A stretch of DNA of 64,000 nucleotides from a virus, in the IMG/VR virus record IMGVR_UViG_3300044653_000098, positions 1 to 64,000 of that record; one strand, 5' to 3'. The notes under the pieces are model-generated. The model was not told the origin of the DNA. It was given only the letters and a program-made list of their open reading frames with translations, and did not search any database. Made by a program: the position numbers and the translations under genes. How positions within the stretch are numbered: position 1 is the stretch's first letter; the number at the start of each line of letters is the position of its first letter. This document shows, piece after piece, positions 53,122-59,580 of this stretch.

Positions 53122-53229
53122 CTGGAGGCGGAGGTCGTTCGGCTCCATGACGAGATAGCCAACCGCCTCACTCCTATGCGCGAGGAAGACCGCGCGTACC
53201 TGTACGACTCCACCAAACAGAGAGGATGA
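53122..53229 (+). CDS. Possible C-terminal extension of the 52881 protein in another frame
   Basis: In the +1 frame relative to the 52881 gene, CTG 53122 (LEAEVVRLHDEIANRLTPMR, then EEDRAYLYDSTKQRG) reads as a coiled-coil continuation. It has no ATG/GTG start until 53175. Either a frameshift split one gene, a programmed +1 shift joins the halves, or it is chance. Confidence 0.3.
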   Translation: MEAEVVRLHDEIANRLTPMREEDRAYLYDSTKQRG

Positions 53230-53235
53230 TGCGCC

Positions 53236-53784
53236 ATGAAAGGTATCTGGACCAGAAACCACTTCGACGTGGTTGCCGCGGTGCTGCAGCGTGCTGTCGA
53301 CACGGCTGACCACATCGAGGGGCCGCAGGGGAGCAGTGCGCACCGCGCGCTGGAGTTCGTGTGCGAGGCATTCGTCGCGGTATTCAATGCGGACAGCGAG
53401 CGCTTCCAGCCCGACCGGTTCCGCCAGGCGGCCGGCCTTGACCCCAAGGGCACCACGGTGCAGCTCGATGAGCGGGAGATGTTCTTCTACGAGCACGCTA
53501 ACTGGGCCGGGAAGTTCGAGGGGGAGTCCGCGGCGCACGCCCGCGGCCGCACCGCGATCTTGCTGGCCGACGCGGAGCGGTGCCTGGAGAAGACACCGGA
53601 CACCCGGATCGAGTGGGAGCCTGACCCGGCAGGCAGGGTTGGCACGGATTTCTGGGGTGCCTACCTGTACCAGGGCGGCAGGTTCCTCGGCTCGGATGAG
53701 GTGGAGCTGACCGGCGACCCGGAGAAGGACGCTGTTCGCAAGAGAGTCACCACTGCGATCCTCGCGCTGGAGTACCTTGCCTGA
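53236..53784 (+). CDS. Unknown acidic protein
   Basis: A 182-residue protein. It starts with helices (HFDVVAAVLQRAVDTADHIE) and continues with FVCEAFVAVFNADSERFQPD and YEHANWAGKFEGESAAHARG; the C terminus is VTTAILALEYLA. Overall acidic, one domain by length. The MKGIWTRNHFDVVA start follows AGAGGATGATGCGCC. No family is recognised. Last gene of the copy 5 unit, then a terminator. Confidence 0.6.
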   Translation: MKGIWTRNHFDVVAAVLQRAVDTADHIEGPQGSSAHRALEFVCEAFVAVFNADSERFQPDRFRQAAGLDPKGTTVQLDEREMFFYEHANWAGKFEGESAAHARGRTAILLADAERCLEKTPDTRIEWEPDPAGRVGTDFWGAYLYQGGRFLGSDEVELTGDPEKDAVRKRVTTAILALEYLA

Positions 53785-53808
53785 CAGGAGGTGAGTGGAC
53801 TCCACCTC

Positions 53809-53847
53809 GGAGCACCAGTTCTGCACTGCAGGCTGGTGCTCCGCTTT
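53809..53847 (+). terminator. Terminator of the copy 5 unit
   Basis: A 10-bp stem GGAGCACCAG/CTGGTGCTCC (53809-53818 with 53833-53842) followed by GCTTT. It lies 25 bases after the 53784 stop and 33 bases before operator copy 6. Confidence 0.75.
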
Positions 53848-53879
53848 GTGTGAGGGTACTCCGTAAGGCCGTAGATAGG

Positions 53880-53908
53880 TTGACACGTGTCTACCGTACC
53901 ACTACCAT
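53880..53908 (+). promoter_or_regulatory. Operator-embedded promoter, copy 6
   Basis: TTGACA (53880-53885), 17-bp spacer, -10 TACCAT (53903-53908). Leader element AGCCCACCGAACGGAGGC at 53922-53939, ATG 53944. The CCGTAAGGCCG repeat lies at 53861-53871 just upstream. Confidence 0.8.
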
Positions 53909-53943
53909 AGGGGTAGATGAAAGCCCACCGAACGGAGGCCACC

Positions 53944-54240
53944 ATGACAGCCATACGGGTCACTGTGGAGGCGATGAAGCATCCCGAGGTGCGGGAAACA
54001 CTGGAGGTCGATACTGATCTGCCGCTCCCGCTCACTGCGGACGGGGTAGCGCAGCTCTGGAACTCCCTGAACGGCCAGAGCAAGGTCACGGCCGCCGCGG
54101 GGTCGTTCTGGATTCGCCACGTGCGCGACGAGCACGGCGGTTGTGTGGAGTGCGGCAAGCTCGTCTCCGGCCGGTTCGGCCATGGCCCGTCGTGCTCGGT
54201 GCCGACCGGCGGCGAGCCTACCCCGGTGCTGTTCTCGTGA
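53944..54240 (+). CDS. Unknown protein with Cys/His end
   Basis: A 98-residue protein; ATG 53944 is set by the conserved leader. Alpha/beta N terminus (TAIRVTVEAMKHPEVRETLE), then WIRHVRDEHGGCVECGKLVS and FGHGPSCS, a zinc-ribbon-like C-x2-C...H...C set. It overlaps the next gene by 4 bases (GTGA). Function unknown. Confidence 0.6.
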   Translation: MTAIRVTVEAMKHPEVRETLEVDTDLPLPLTADGVAQLWNSLNGQSKVTAAAGSFWIRHVRDEHGGCVECGKLVSGRFGHGPSCSVPTGGEPTPVLFS

Positions 54241-54404
54241 GGCCGCACCGCTGCTCGCGCCGGCTGTGCTTCCGCATCGCCCACGTCTGGGTGGGTGTCC
54301 CCGGCTACTGGCCAGCCCCGTCGACCGTCGGCCGGTGGAGCTGCCGCCGGCATGCCAAGTACATCCAGAGCGCGATGAACGTGGCGCTCCGGTTCCCCGC
54401 CTAG
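54237..54404 (+). CDS. 55-aa basic Cys/His protein
   Basis: GTG 54237 (GTGA overlap). VRPHRCSRRLCFRIAHVWVG and TVGRWSCRRHAKYIQSAMNV. Two C-x4-C/His pairs in a basic chain suggest nucleic-acid binding. Function unknown. Confidence 0.5.
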   Translation: MRPHRCSRRLCFRIAHVWVGVPGYWPAPSTVGRWSCRRHAKYIQSAMNVALRFPA

Positions 54405-54457
54405 GTGGGCTGGCCACGGTACTCCGATTATCCGTATGAGCAGAGAGGAGGCAGTTC

Positions 54458-54673
54458 ATGATCATTCGTACGGCTGGTGAGCCCGACCTAGGCCGGGCCG
54501 AGATCCTGCACGAGCTTGCGTGGGCTGCCTACGATGCCTCTATCGAGGAAGTAGCAGACGGCGCCTCCCTCGCTGAGGTAGAGACTGCAGCCCGGCGTGT
54601 CGACACGTCCGCGGTCAACCTCGCGGACACCTGCCAGGCGGCCGGCCTCACGCCGGTTGCACAGCCCGCCTAG
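54458..54673 (+). CDS. Small acidic helical protein
   Basis: A 71-residue protein with AGAGGAGG upstream. MIIRTAGEPDLGRAEILHEL, then AYDASIEEVADGASLAEVET and ADTCQAAGLTPVAQ. All-helical, acidic. Last gene before a strong terminator. No domain is recognised. Confidence 0.6.
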   Translation: MIIRTAGEPDLGRAEILHELAWAAYDASIEEVADGASLAEVETAARRVDTSAVNLADTCQAAGLTPVAQPA

Positions 54674-54749
54674 CGGGTACCTTGATTGAGCCCGGTAAAA
54701 ACTAACTCAAGCCTGCTTGAGCATGTCTCTGCAAAGCCGGGCACAGCGC

Positions 54750-54785
54750 GCGGGCCCGGGATTAGCTACCCCGGGCCCGTTCGTT
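54750..54785 (+). terminator. Bidirectional terminator
   Basis: A 10-bp perfect palindromic stem CGGGCCCGGG/CCCGGGCCCG (54750-54759 with 54769-54778) followed by TTCGTTTC. It ends the copy 6 unit and also lies 7 bases past the minus-strand stop at 54792. Confidence 0.85.
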
Positions 54786-54791
54786 TCTCTC

Positions 54792-55100
54792 TCAGACCTC
54801 TGGCCGGCTCGGCCACGGAAACGCGCGCTGCAGCTCGGTCAGGTCGTATGGCGGCTCGTCCGGCGTCACGAGCGTGAAGTCCTGCACATCCACGATCGGG
54901 TACCCGGCAGTCTCAGCCTGTGCGGCCGCCTCGTCGCTGTCGCGCGCCTGGTAGCTCGGCCCGGTCCATCCGCTAGGGGCCATCACTGTGTACGTCTCCA
55001 GGCAGCTCTGCGGGCCGGGCTGAGCGGCCTCCTCGCCGGGCCCGTCTGGCTGGCCCGCGGCCTGCATGCGGAGGAGGTCTTTGGTCTGCTGTGCGTCCAT
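54792..55100 (-). CDS. Unknown acidic protein
   Basis: A 102-residue protein. N-terminal helix (DAQQTKDLLRMQAAGQPDGP), then a beta domain (ETYTVMAPSGWTGPSYQARD, YPIVDVQDFTLVTPDE). The middle resembles small antirestriction-like acidic folds only in composition. It is coupled to the 55104 gene by a 3-base gap. Confidence 0.55.
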   Translation of the reverse strand: MDAQQTKDLLRMQAAGQPDGPGEEAAQPGPQSCLETYTVMAPSGWTGPSYQARDSDEAAAQAETAGYPIVDVQDFTLVTPDEPPYDLTELQRAFPWPSRPEV

Positions 55101-55103
55101 CGC

Positions 55104-55637
55104 TCAGCTCTCCTCATCCAGCACGATCCAGGTCTTGCCTTCCAGCGCACTGGGCTCCACGCGGGCCGGGTACTCCGATCCGTCGCGTGCCCGGACCAGC
55201 AGCGGAAGCTCCCTCGTCAGCGCGGGATTGGTTGCCGGGATGATGATTTCTCCGGCCGCTTCGATCAGGTCTGCGGGTGTGGCAGGCAGAGACACCACGG
55301 TGCTCTCAGCGAAGAGCAAGATCCGGAACGCGCTGTCGGCGATCTCCAGGACTTCCGCGCTCCCCTCCTCGTCCGGATCGCTGTCGAGAACCGGCTGTGA
55401 GTAGGCCGGCGGGATGATCCGGGAGGCTGACCACGAGTCTTCTGCGGCAACCTCTCCGTCCTCGTCGCGCACGGTGATCTCGCCTCCGCTGATTACCCTC
55501 CACATGTCTTCACGCGGCAGCTCGTAGCTGGAGCTGGCCACGATCCGCGCGGCTTCCTCCGCGTTCTCGGCTACGATGGTCACGTTTGAAACGATGGTCC
55601 GGGCAATCTCCACATCAAACTCTGTCATGGTCATCAC
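55104..55637 (-). CDS. Unknown acidic beta-rich protein
   Basis: A 177-residue protein. The start region reads GTGATGACCATGACA; ATG 55634 or 55628 is also possible, and the same GTGATGACCATG context begins the gene at 62984. VEIARTIVSNVTIVAENAEE, then ISGGEITVRDEDGEVAAEDS and IEAAGEIIIPATNPALTREL. Strongly acidic; a DNA-mimic or inhibitor role is possible but unproven. Confidence 0.55.
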   Translation of the reverse strand: MMTMTEFDVEIARTIVSNVTIVAENAEEAARIVASSSYELPREDMWRVISGGEITVRDEDGEVAAEDSWSASRIIPPAYSQPVLDSDPDEEGSAEVLEIADSAFRILLFAESTVVSLPATPADLIEAAGEIIIPATNPALTRELPLLVRARDGSEYPARVEPSALEGKTWIVLDEES

Positions 55638-55687
55638 TTCCGTTCTGGTTTGGTCTTGGGGGTCTCCGGGTCGGCCGAGAGGTGCGC

Positions 55688-56179
55688 TCAGCGCACCCAG
55701 TAGTCGACTCCGCCGAAGCTGACCGTGGAGTAGTCGATCTTGAGTTCGTCGGCCGCCGCTTCCCAGTCGATGCAGTTGACCGGCCAGTTGGCGTCCTTGT
55801 CGATCGCGCCTATGTCGTCGGCAAGCTGTTCCGCGTACTCCTCGAAGTAGCTGTCGCGGATGAGCGTGGCCCCGTGCTTCCAGTCGCCCGCGTTGCTCTC
55901 TCCGTCGCTGGCAAGCTCGCGGAGCTGCTCCAGTTCTTCCGTCTGGTCCTCGTCCAGCCCGACCCCGTACTCCTCTGCCTGCTCGCGCAGGCTGGCCAGC
56001 TCGGCCGCCTCGTCGTCGGACACCCCTGGGTCTGTCTCCAGTGCGCGCAGTTCCGCGAGTCGGCGCTCTTGCGCTTCCAGCTCGGACAGCTCTTCGATCC
56101 GCGCGATCACGTCGCGGCTGTCAATCAGGTCCTCGTCATTGGTGATCGGTTCGGTAGCTGTGATCTCTGCCATGTCCAT
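55688..56179 (-). CDS. Unknown acidic protein with C-terminal YWVR domain
   Basis: A 163-residue protein. Residues 1-90 are a charged coiled coil (IARIEELSELEAQERRLAEL). Residues about 100-163 form a compact domain: WKHGATLIRDSYFEEYAEQL, then DIGAIDKDANWPVNCIDWEA and STVSFGGVDYWVR. This ending is widespread in phage early proteins of unknown function. The leader AGCCCAGTAAACGGAGGC is at 56198-56181 (minus). Confidence 0.65.
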   Translation of the reverse strand: MDMAEITATEPITNDEDLIDSRDVIARIEELSELEAQERRLAELRALETDPGVSDDEAAELASLREQAEEYGVGLDEDQTEELEQLRELASDGESNAGDWKHGATLIRDSYFEEYAEQLADDIGAIDKDANWPVNCIDWEAAADELKIDYSTVSFGGVDYWVR

Positions 56180-56206
56180 CGCCTCCGTTTACTGGGCTGT
56201 GCTCAC

Positions 56207-56235
56207 AGCTTAGCTGACAGGTAGACACGTGTCAA
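56207..56235 (-). promoter_or_regulatory. Operator-embedded promoter, copy 7
   Basis: Minus strand: TTGACA (56235-56230), 17-bp spacer, -10 TAAGCT (56212-56207). Drives the leftward three-gene unit 56179-54792. Leader AGCCCAGTAAACGGAGGC at 56198-56181. Confidence 0.85.
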
Positions 56236-56272
56236 CCAGTTAGGGAACTCCGGGAGAGGGCATAATAGAGCC

Positions 56273-56437
56273 GTGACCATTCTGGTGCTCAGCCTCCTGG
56301 CCCTGGCCTACCTGTGCCGCCGGCCGCTCGGCGCGTGGATGCTGAGCAAGCTCACGCGCCTGGCGGTCAAGCTCCGCCCGTTCGGCATCGCCTATGTGCT
56401 GATGCTCGCGTTTTTCTTTGGCGTCCTGCACGTCTGA
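56273..56437 (+). CDS. 54-aa two-helix membrane protein on the opposite strand
   Basis: From GTG 56273, with CATAAT as a -10-like box 6 bases upstream, so the transcript may be leaderless. Two hydrophobic segments (ILVLSLLALAYLCRRP and FGIAYVLMLAFFFGVLHV) with basic loops. It points away from the copy 7 unit and its stop overlaps a bidirectional terminator. Possibly an exclusion or superinfection protein. Confidence 0.55.
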   Translation: MTILVLSLLALAYLCRRPLGAWMLSKLTRLAVKLRPFGIAYVLMLAFFFGVLHV

Positions 56438-56469
56438 GGGCCCGCCCAGACGCATCTAGGCGGGCCCTT
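56437..56469. terminator. Bidirectional terminator
   Basis: A 10-bp stem AGGGCCCGCC/GGCGGGCCCT (56437-56446 with 56459-56468). It serves the plus-strand membrane gene and the minus-strand 56484 gene. Confidence 0.8.
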
Positions 56470-56483
56470 CGTGCGTTCGTGCG

Positions 56484-57158
56484 CTACTCCTCGTCGTCCT
56501 CGTAGAGCTTGACCTGTGCGCGCTGCTCTCCGTCGAAGAACTCGCGCTCTCCGTAGCTGCTGAGGATCAGGCCGAGAGTGCCGTAGTCGGCCACCACGGT
56601 TCCCTCGGTCCACAGCACCGGCTCCTGAGAGGGGTCCGAGGTGAACGTCACGGTGTCGTCCTCGGAGAACTGGACACCCTCCAGCGGCTTCATCTTGAGC
56701 GCGTCGGGCCCGTCCTCCTGGAACGCGTAGACCTCCTCCCCAATGTTGTCCGAGGTGCCGCGCTCGTCCTGGTACCACGCGTTGGGGTAGTACCCGGATT
56801 CCACCATGAGCTTGGCCAGCTCGTAGGTGGCAATCTCGCGCGTGGGGTAGCCCGGCTCCTGCCAGTTGGCCGGCCGGTGCGTGCTCTCCATGACCACGCG
56901 GTAGGCGCCGCGGTCCTCGGTTACGTAGCCATCGAACTCGTCGGGCAGGTCTTGCCAGCCGTCGACCAGTTCTTTGGCCTCTTCTGCGGCGTCCTGGAGC
57001 GCGCCGAGTAGTGCGTCCGCGTCGCTGGAGAACCGGCCGCAGTTGATCTCCACGTCTCCGTCCTCGTCTTCCACGTCGATCGTGAGGATGATGCCGCCGT
57101 CCTCGTCGTCCTGCCGGACGATCTTGAAAGAGGGGTTTCCGTGCAGTGTGAGCTTCAT
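56484..57158 (-). CDS. Unknown highly acidic protein
   Basis: A 224-residue protein, strongly acidic (IVRQDDEDGGIILTIDVEDE, LVDGWQDLPDEFDGYVTEDR, KLYEDDEE end). Mixed beta and helix; likely a single domain plus an acidic tail. Acidic early phage proteins often mimic DNA and block host nucleases, but no family is recognised. Single-gene unit under operator copy 8. Confidence 0.65.
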   Translation of the reverse strand: MKLTLHGNPSFKIVRQDDEDGGIILTIDVEDEDGDVEINCGRFSSDADALLGALQDAAEEAKELVDGWQDLPDEFDGYVTEDRGAYRVVMESTHRPANWQEPGYPTREIATYELAKLMVESGYYPNAWYQDERGTSDNIGEEVYAFQEDGPDALKMKPLEGVQFSEDDTVTFTSDPSQEPVLWTEGTVVADYGTLGLILSSYGEREFFDGEQRAQVKLYEDDEE

Positions 57159-57188
57159 GTGCGCCTCCGTTTACTGGGCTATGGCAGC

Positions 57189-57217
57189 AGCTTAGCTGAT
57201 AGGTAGACACGTGTCAA
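57189..57217 (-). promoter_or_regulatory. Operator-embedded promoter, copy 8
   Basis: Minus strand: TTGACA (57217-57212), 17-bp spacer, -10 TAAGCT (57194-57189). Leader AGCCCAGTAAACGGAGGC at 57180-57163, ATG 57158. Confidence 0.85.
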
Positions 57218-57220
57218 CCA

Positions 57221-57250
57221 AAAGGCCCCCGGAAGTTAGATCCGGGGGCC
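57221..57250 (-). terminator. Terminator of the 57268 unit
   Basis: Minus-strand stem GGCCCCCGGA/TCCGGGGGCC (57250-57241 with 57233-57224) followed by TTTT. It lies directly upstream of copy 8's -35. Confidence 0.85.
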
Positions 57251-57267
57251 TCCGTAAGGCCGGAGCG

Positions 57268-57663
57268 CTAGGAGACCAGCGCGAGGAATGGCGCTGTGGA
57301 CTTCGGCCGGCGGTATGGCGCGTACTGCCGTACCTGCCTGATGAAGTCAGCGCACCCCTTGTACTGGCCGATGATCGCATCCGGGTCGATCTTGAAGAGG
57401 TGCGCGATCATCCAGCCGTAGTCATCCCACGACGCGGCGCGCGCCTCGTCATCCAGCGGATAGCTGCCGATCGTGCGGTGTGCGGTCGGCCTCGTGCCGT
57501 TGTGGCTGTAGGCATAGAACTGCACGCCATGGCTGTAGCCGGCCAGCCGCGGGCGGAAGTCCTGAACATCGTCGGGCCAGATGTCGGCCCCGTTCAGCAG
57601 ACGCGCCAGGCGGAAAGCCTCGCGCACGTCGTCTGAGGTGATTTTGGTGCTGTAGACCTTCAT
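57268..57663 (-). CDS. Unknown protein
   Basis: A 131-residue protein. STKITSDDVREAFRLARLLN, then YSHGVQFYAYSHNGTRPTAH and YGWMIAHLFKIDPDAIIGQY, ending RPKSTAPFLALVS. Near-neutral, alpha/beta. A single-gene unit with its own promoter and terminator. No family is recognised. Confidence 0.6.
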   Translation of the reverse strand: MKVYSTKITSDDVREAFRLARLLNGADIWPDDVQDFRPRLAGYSHGVQFYAYSHNGTRPTAHRTIGSYPLDDEARAASWDDYGWMIAHLFKIDPDAIIGQYKGCADFIRQVRQYAPYRRPKSTAPFLALVS

Positions 57664-57703
57664 GGGCTCGGCCTCCGTTTAGTGGGCTTGGCTTCCATCA
57701 CCT

Positions 57704-57732
57704 ATCTAAGCACATTGGTAGACACGTGTCAA
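57704..57732 (-). promoter_or_regulatory. Operator-embedded promoter, copy 9
   Basis: Minus strand: TTGACA (57732-57727), 17-bp spacer, -10 TTAGAT (57709-57704). Leader AGCCCACTAAACGGAGGC at 57688-57671. Confidence 0.8.
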
Positions 57733-57767
57733 CCACCTAGGGAACTCCGTAAGGCCGGAGGCAGCAA

Positions 57768-57799
57768 AGACCGCCCGCACCGGCAGGCACGAGCGGTCT
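57768..57799 (-). terminator. Weak terminator after the 57815 gene
   Basis: A 7-bp stem AGACCGC/GCGGTCT (57768-57774 with 57793-57799), long loop, T-rich on the minus strand. It separates the five-gene leftward unit from operator copy 9. Confidence 0.45.
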
Positions 57800-57814
57800 C
57801 TAGCCTCGATGCAG

Positions 57815-58111
57815 TTATTCCGCGCGCTCGTGCACAGCCTTGGTCATGTCCGGCTCCGCGTAGGTGCCTTCGGGCAGCCCGCCCGACCGGCGCCCGGTCT
57901 TGTAGGACGCCACGTCATCCGCGTGCACGTAGAAGACCAGCGTGCCGTGCTCCGGGAAGCTAGAGCGCACGTACAGCGCCGGAGCGTCCAGCTCAGCCCC
58001 GTGTGCGTCCGTGTCCATGGCCAGAACTTCCGGCCAGCCTGTCTCCTCCGGCTGAGTCAGCTCCAGCCCATCCGCGGGACCTTCGAGCAATTCCGCAAAC
58101 ATGTCATCCAT
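57815..58111 (-). CDS. Unknown acidic protein
   Basis: A 98-residue protein. DDMFAELLEGPADGLELTQP, then LYVRSSFPEHGTLVFYVHAD and PEGTYAEPDMTKAVHERAE. Acidic, alpha/beta. Last gene of the five-gene unit from operator copy 10. No family is recognised. Confidence 0.6.
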   Translation of the reverse strand: MDDMFAELLEGPADGLELTQPEETGWPEVLAMDTDAHGAELDAPALYVRSSFPEHGTLVFYVHADDVASYKTGRRSGGLPEGTYAEPDMTKAVHERAE

Positions 58112-58137
58112 GTGATCAGCTCCATTCTCCGATGCAT

Positions 58138-58326
58138 CTATTTTGGCAACAGGCCAAGCTCGCGCATGTCCTCCATCACCACCCCGAACGGGCTGGAGCC
58201 GTCCGGGATCGCTGCCACGCGCCTGGCGAGATCAGTCAGGTACAGCCGCACCGCAAGCGCGTAGGTCTCAGGCGTGCCATGGAATTGCCAGGGCACGCGC
58301 ACGGCCGGCTCATCCGTCGTTGCCAT
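58138..58326 (-). CDS. 62-aa unknown protein
   Basis: ATG 58326 (MATTDEPAVRVPWQFHGTPE), overlapping the upstream gene by 17 bases. Helical C terminus (LYLTDLARRVAAIPDGSSPF). Small, soluble; function unknown. Confidence 0.55.
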   Translation of the reverse strand: MATTDEPAVRVPWQFHGTPETYALAVRLYLTDLARRVAAIPDGSSPFGVVMEDMRELGLLPK

Positions 58327-58669
58327 GCGCCTCCTCGTTCGTCCAGCGCGGCACGTGGGGCCCGTTGCCGGCCGGATAGCAGTGATCATCCCCGGACGTG
58401 TCGAATACGTGTCCGTCGCTCGCTAGGTGCACGTAGTCACCACAGCCGCGACAGGTCACACCAGGGAGGTGCGGGGATACCTGAATCAGGAACTGTGAGC
58501 CGGCCGCGTCGGTGTAGATGAAGGACGCGCCCGTGTTCCATTCCTCCGGCTCAGAGCATCCGCTCAGGATGAGATCTCCGCTCGACAGCTCTTGCGCTAT
58601 GTAGATCGCACGCTCCGGCTTGGCCTGTGCGTAGAACTCATCCCGCAAAGGATCATGCTGTGTCGTCAT
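58310..58669 (-). CDS. Unknown protein with Cys pair
   Basis: A 119-residue protein from ATG 58669 (MTTQHDPLRDEFYAQAKPER). It has FLIQVSPHLPGVTCRGCGDY and DTSGDDHCYPAGNGPHVP, a zinc-like C-x2-C...H/C set. It overlaps the next gene. Function unknown. Confidence 0.55.
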   Translation of the reverse strand: MTTQHDPLRDEFYAQAKPERAIYIAQELSSGDLILSGCSEPEEWNTGASFIYTDAAGSQFLIQVSPHLPGVTCRGCGDYVHLASDGHVFDTSGDDHCYPAGNGPHVPRWTNEEAHGNDG

Positions 58670-58688
58670 CTTGCTTCCGATGCACTTC

Positions 58689-59054
58689 TCAGAAAAGCTT
58701 GGCGGGCCGGTGCAGGTTGCGGCACAGCCCGCAGCGGAACACTCCGGTTGCATAGGGCATGCCGTTGTCATGGCTGGAGTACTGCGGCTCTTGGTGCCCG
58801 GGCGTGGCGTGGCACCGCGGGCAGTAGACACCCCCGTCCGTGTCGCCTACGGGGTTGCCGGTGCCGTCACAGATCACGCCGTGCTCGTTCAGCCGGTAGG
58901 TCAGCACGAGCGCGCCGTCGGCCCCCTCTTGCAAGATCACGCCTGGCCGCTGCCACACGTGCACGAGCATGCGCAGCGCTGCACGCGGGGAGGGCAGGCC
59001 GGCCGCGGTGCGCAGCGTGGGGGAATCGTTGCGCGCTACCGCGTAGCAGATCAT
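58689..59054 (-). CDS. Zinc-ribbon-like protein
   Basis: A 121-residue protein. PRAALRMLVHVWQRPGVILQ forms an N-terminal domain, then YCPRCHATPGHQEPQYSSHD and FRCGLCRNLHRPAKLF give two C-x2-C pairs 35 residues apart, a zinc ribbon. It overlaps the 59051 gene by 4 bases. A nucleic-acid-binding role is likely. Confidence 0.6.
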   Translation of the reverse strand: MICYAVARNDSPTLRTAAGLPSPRAALRMLVHVWQRPGVILQEGADGALVLTYRLNEHGVICDGTGNPVGDTDGGVYCPRCHATPGHQEPQYSSHDNGMPYATGVFRCGLCRNLHRPAKLF

Positions 59055-59458
59055 GCGGACACCGCGCGGAAGATCTCAGCGCGCTGAGCGTCCGTCCAGT
59101 CCCCTACCACGTAGACGCTTACCTCTTCCTTTTCCGTGGTGTAGTTGTCCGGCAGGCTGCAGCTCAGCCACGCATGCGCGCTCAGCTCCGCGGGCACGGG
59201 GCTTACGCTTGGCTCGTAGGCTCCGGTGCGCTGGATACGCTCCACAGCCCACGCCACGCGCGCCGCGCTCTCGCGCTTGGACGCTCCGAGGTAGCGGCGC
59301 ACGCTGTACCACGGAAGTGGCTCCGGCCCGTCAAACTCAGGATCGTAAGCTTCCGTGTCGGTGCCATGGTCCCGGATCTCGCGGGAATCGCCTTCCATCC
59401 ATTCCCCCTCTTCTGAGTAGGGGTCAATGGTGCGCCGGTAGATCTGAATTTCGTACAT
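59051..59458 (-). CDS. Unknown acidic protein, first gene of the copy 10 unit
   Basis: A 135-residue protein. YEIQIYRRTIDPYSEEGEWM and EAYDPEFDGPEPLPWYSVRR, then YTTEKEEVSVYVVGDWTDAQ. Beta-rich, acidic. The conserved leader lies 4 bases before the ATG (59479-59463). No family is recognised. Confidence 0.6.
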   Translation of the reverse strand: MYEIQIYRRTIDPYSEEGEWMEGDSREIRDHGTDTEAYDPEFDGPEPLPWYSVRRYLGASKRESAARVAWAVERIQRTGAYEPSVSPVPAELSAHAWLSCSLPDNYTTEKEEVSVYVVGDWTDAQRAEIFRAVSA

Positions 59459-59491
59459 GCTGGCCTCCGTTTGTGGGCTTGCTGTGTCCTC

Positions 59492-59520
59492 ATTGTCTCA
59501 TGCCGGTAGACACGTGTCAA
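59492..59520 (-). promoter_or_regulatory. Operator-embedded promoter, copy 10
   Basis: Minus strand: TTGACA (59520-59515), 17-bp spacer, -10 GACAAT (59497-59492). Leader AGCCCACAAACGGAGGC at 59479-59463. Drives a five-gene unit to 57815. Confidence 0.8.
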
Positions 59521-59527
59521 CCACAGC

Positions 59528-59563
59528 ACGGAGCCCCGCACCTCTGCAGGCACGGGGCTCCGT
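59528..59563 (-). terminator. Terminator of the 59581 gene
   Basis: An 11-bp stem ACGGAGCCCCG/CGGGGCTCCGT (59528-59538 with 59553-59563). It lies between the stop of the 409-aa gene and operator copy 10. Confidence 0.8.
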
Positions 59564-59580
59564 ACGGGCTTAGGCGGCCC

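Noticed and set aside
54595-54625. Possible operator copy near GTGTCGACACG
   Set aside because: This is a different palindrome inside a coding region, without the TTGACA and -10 arrangement of the other copies.
55688-56179. ArdA antirestriction protein
   Set aside because: The acidic composition fits, but the conserved ArdA blocks are not recognisable; it is left as an unknown acidic protein.
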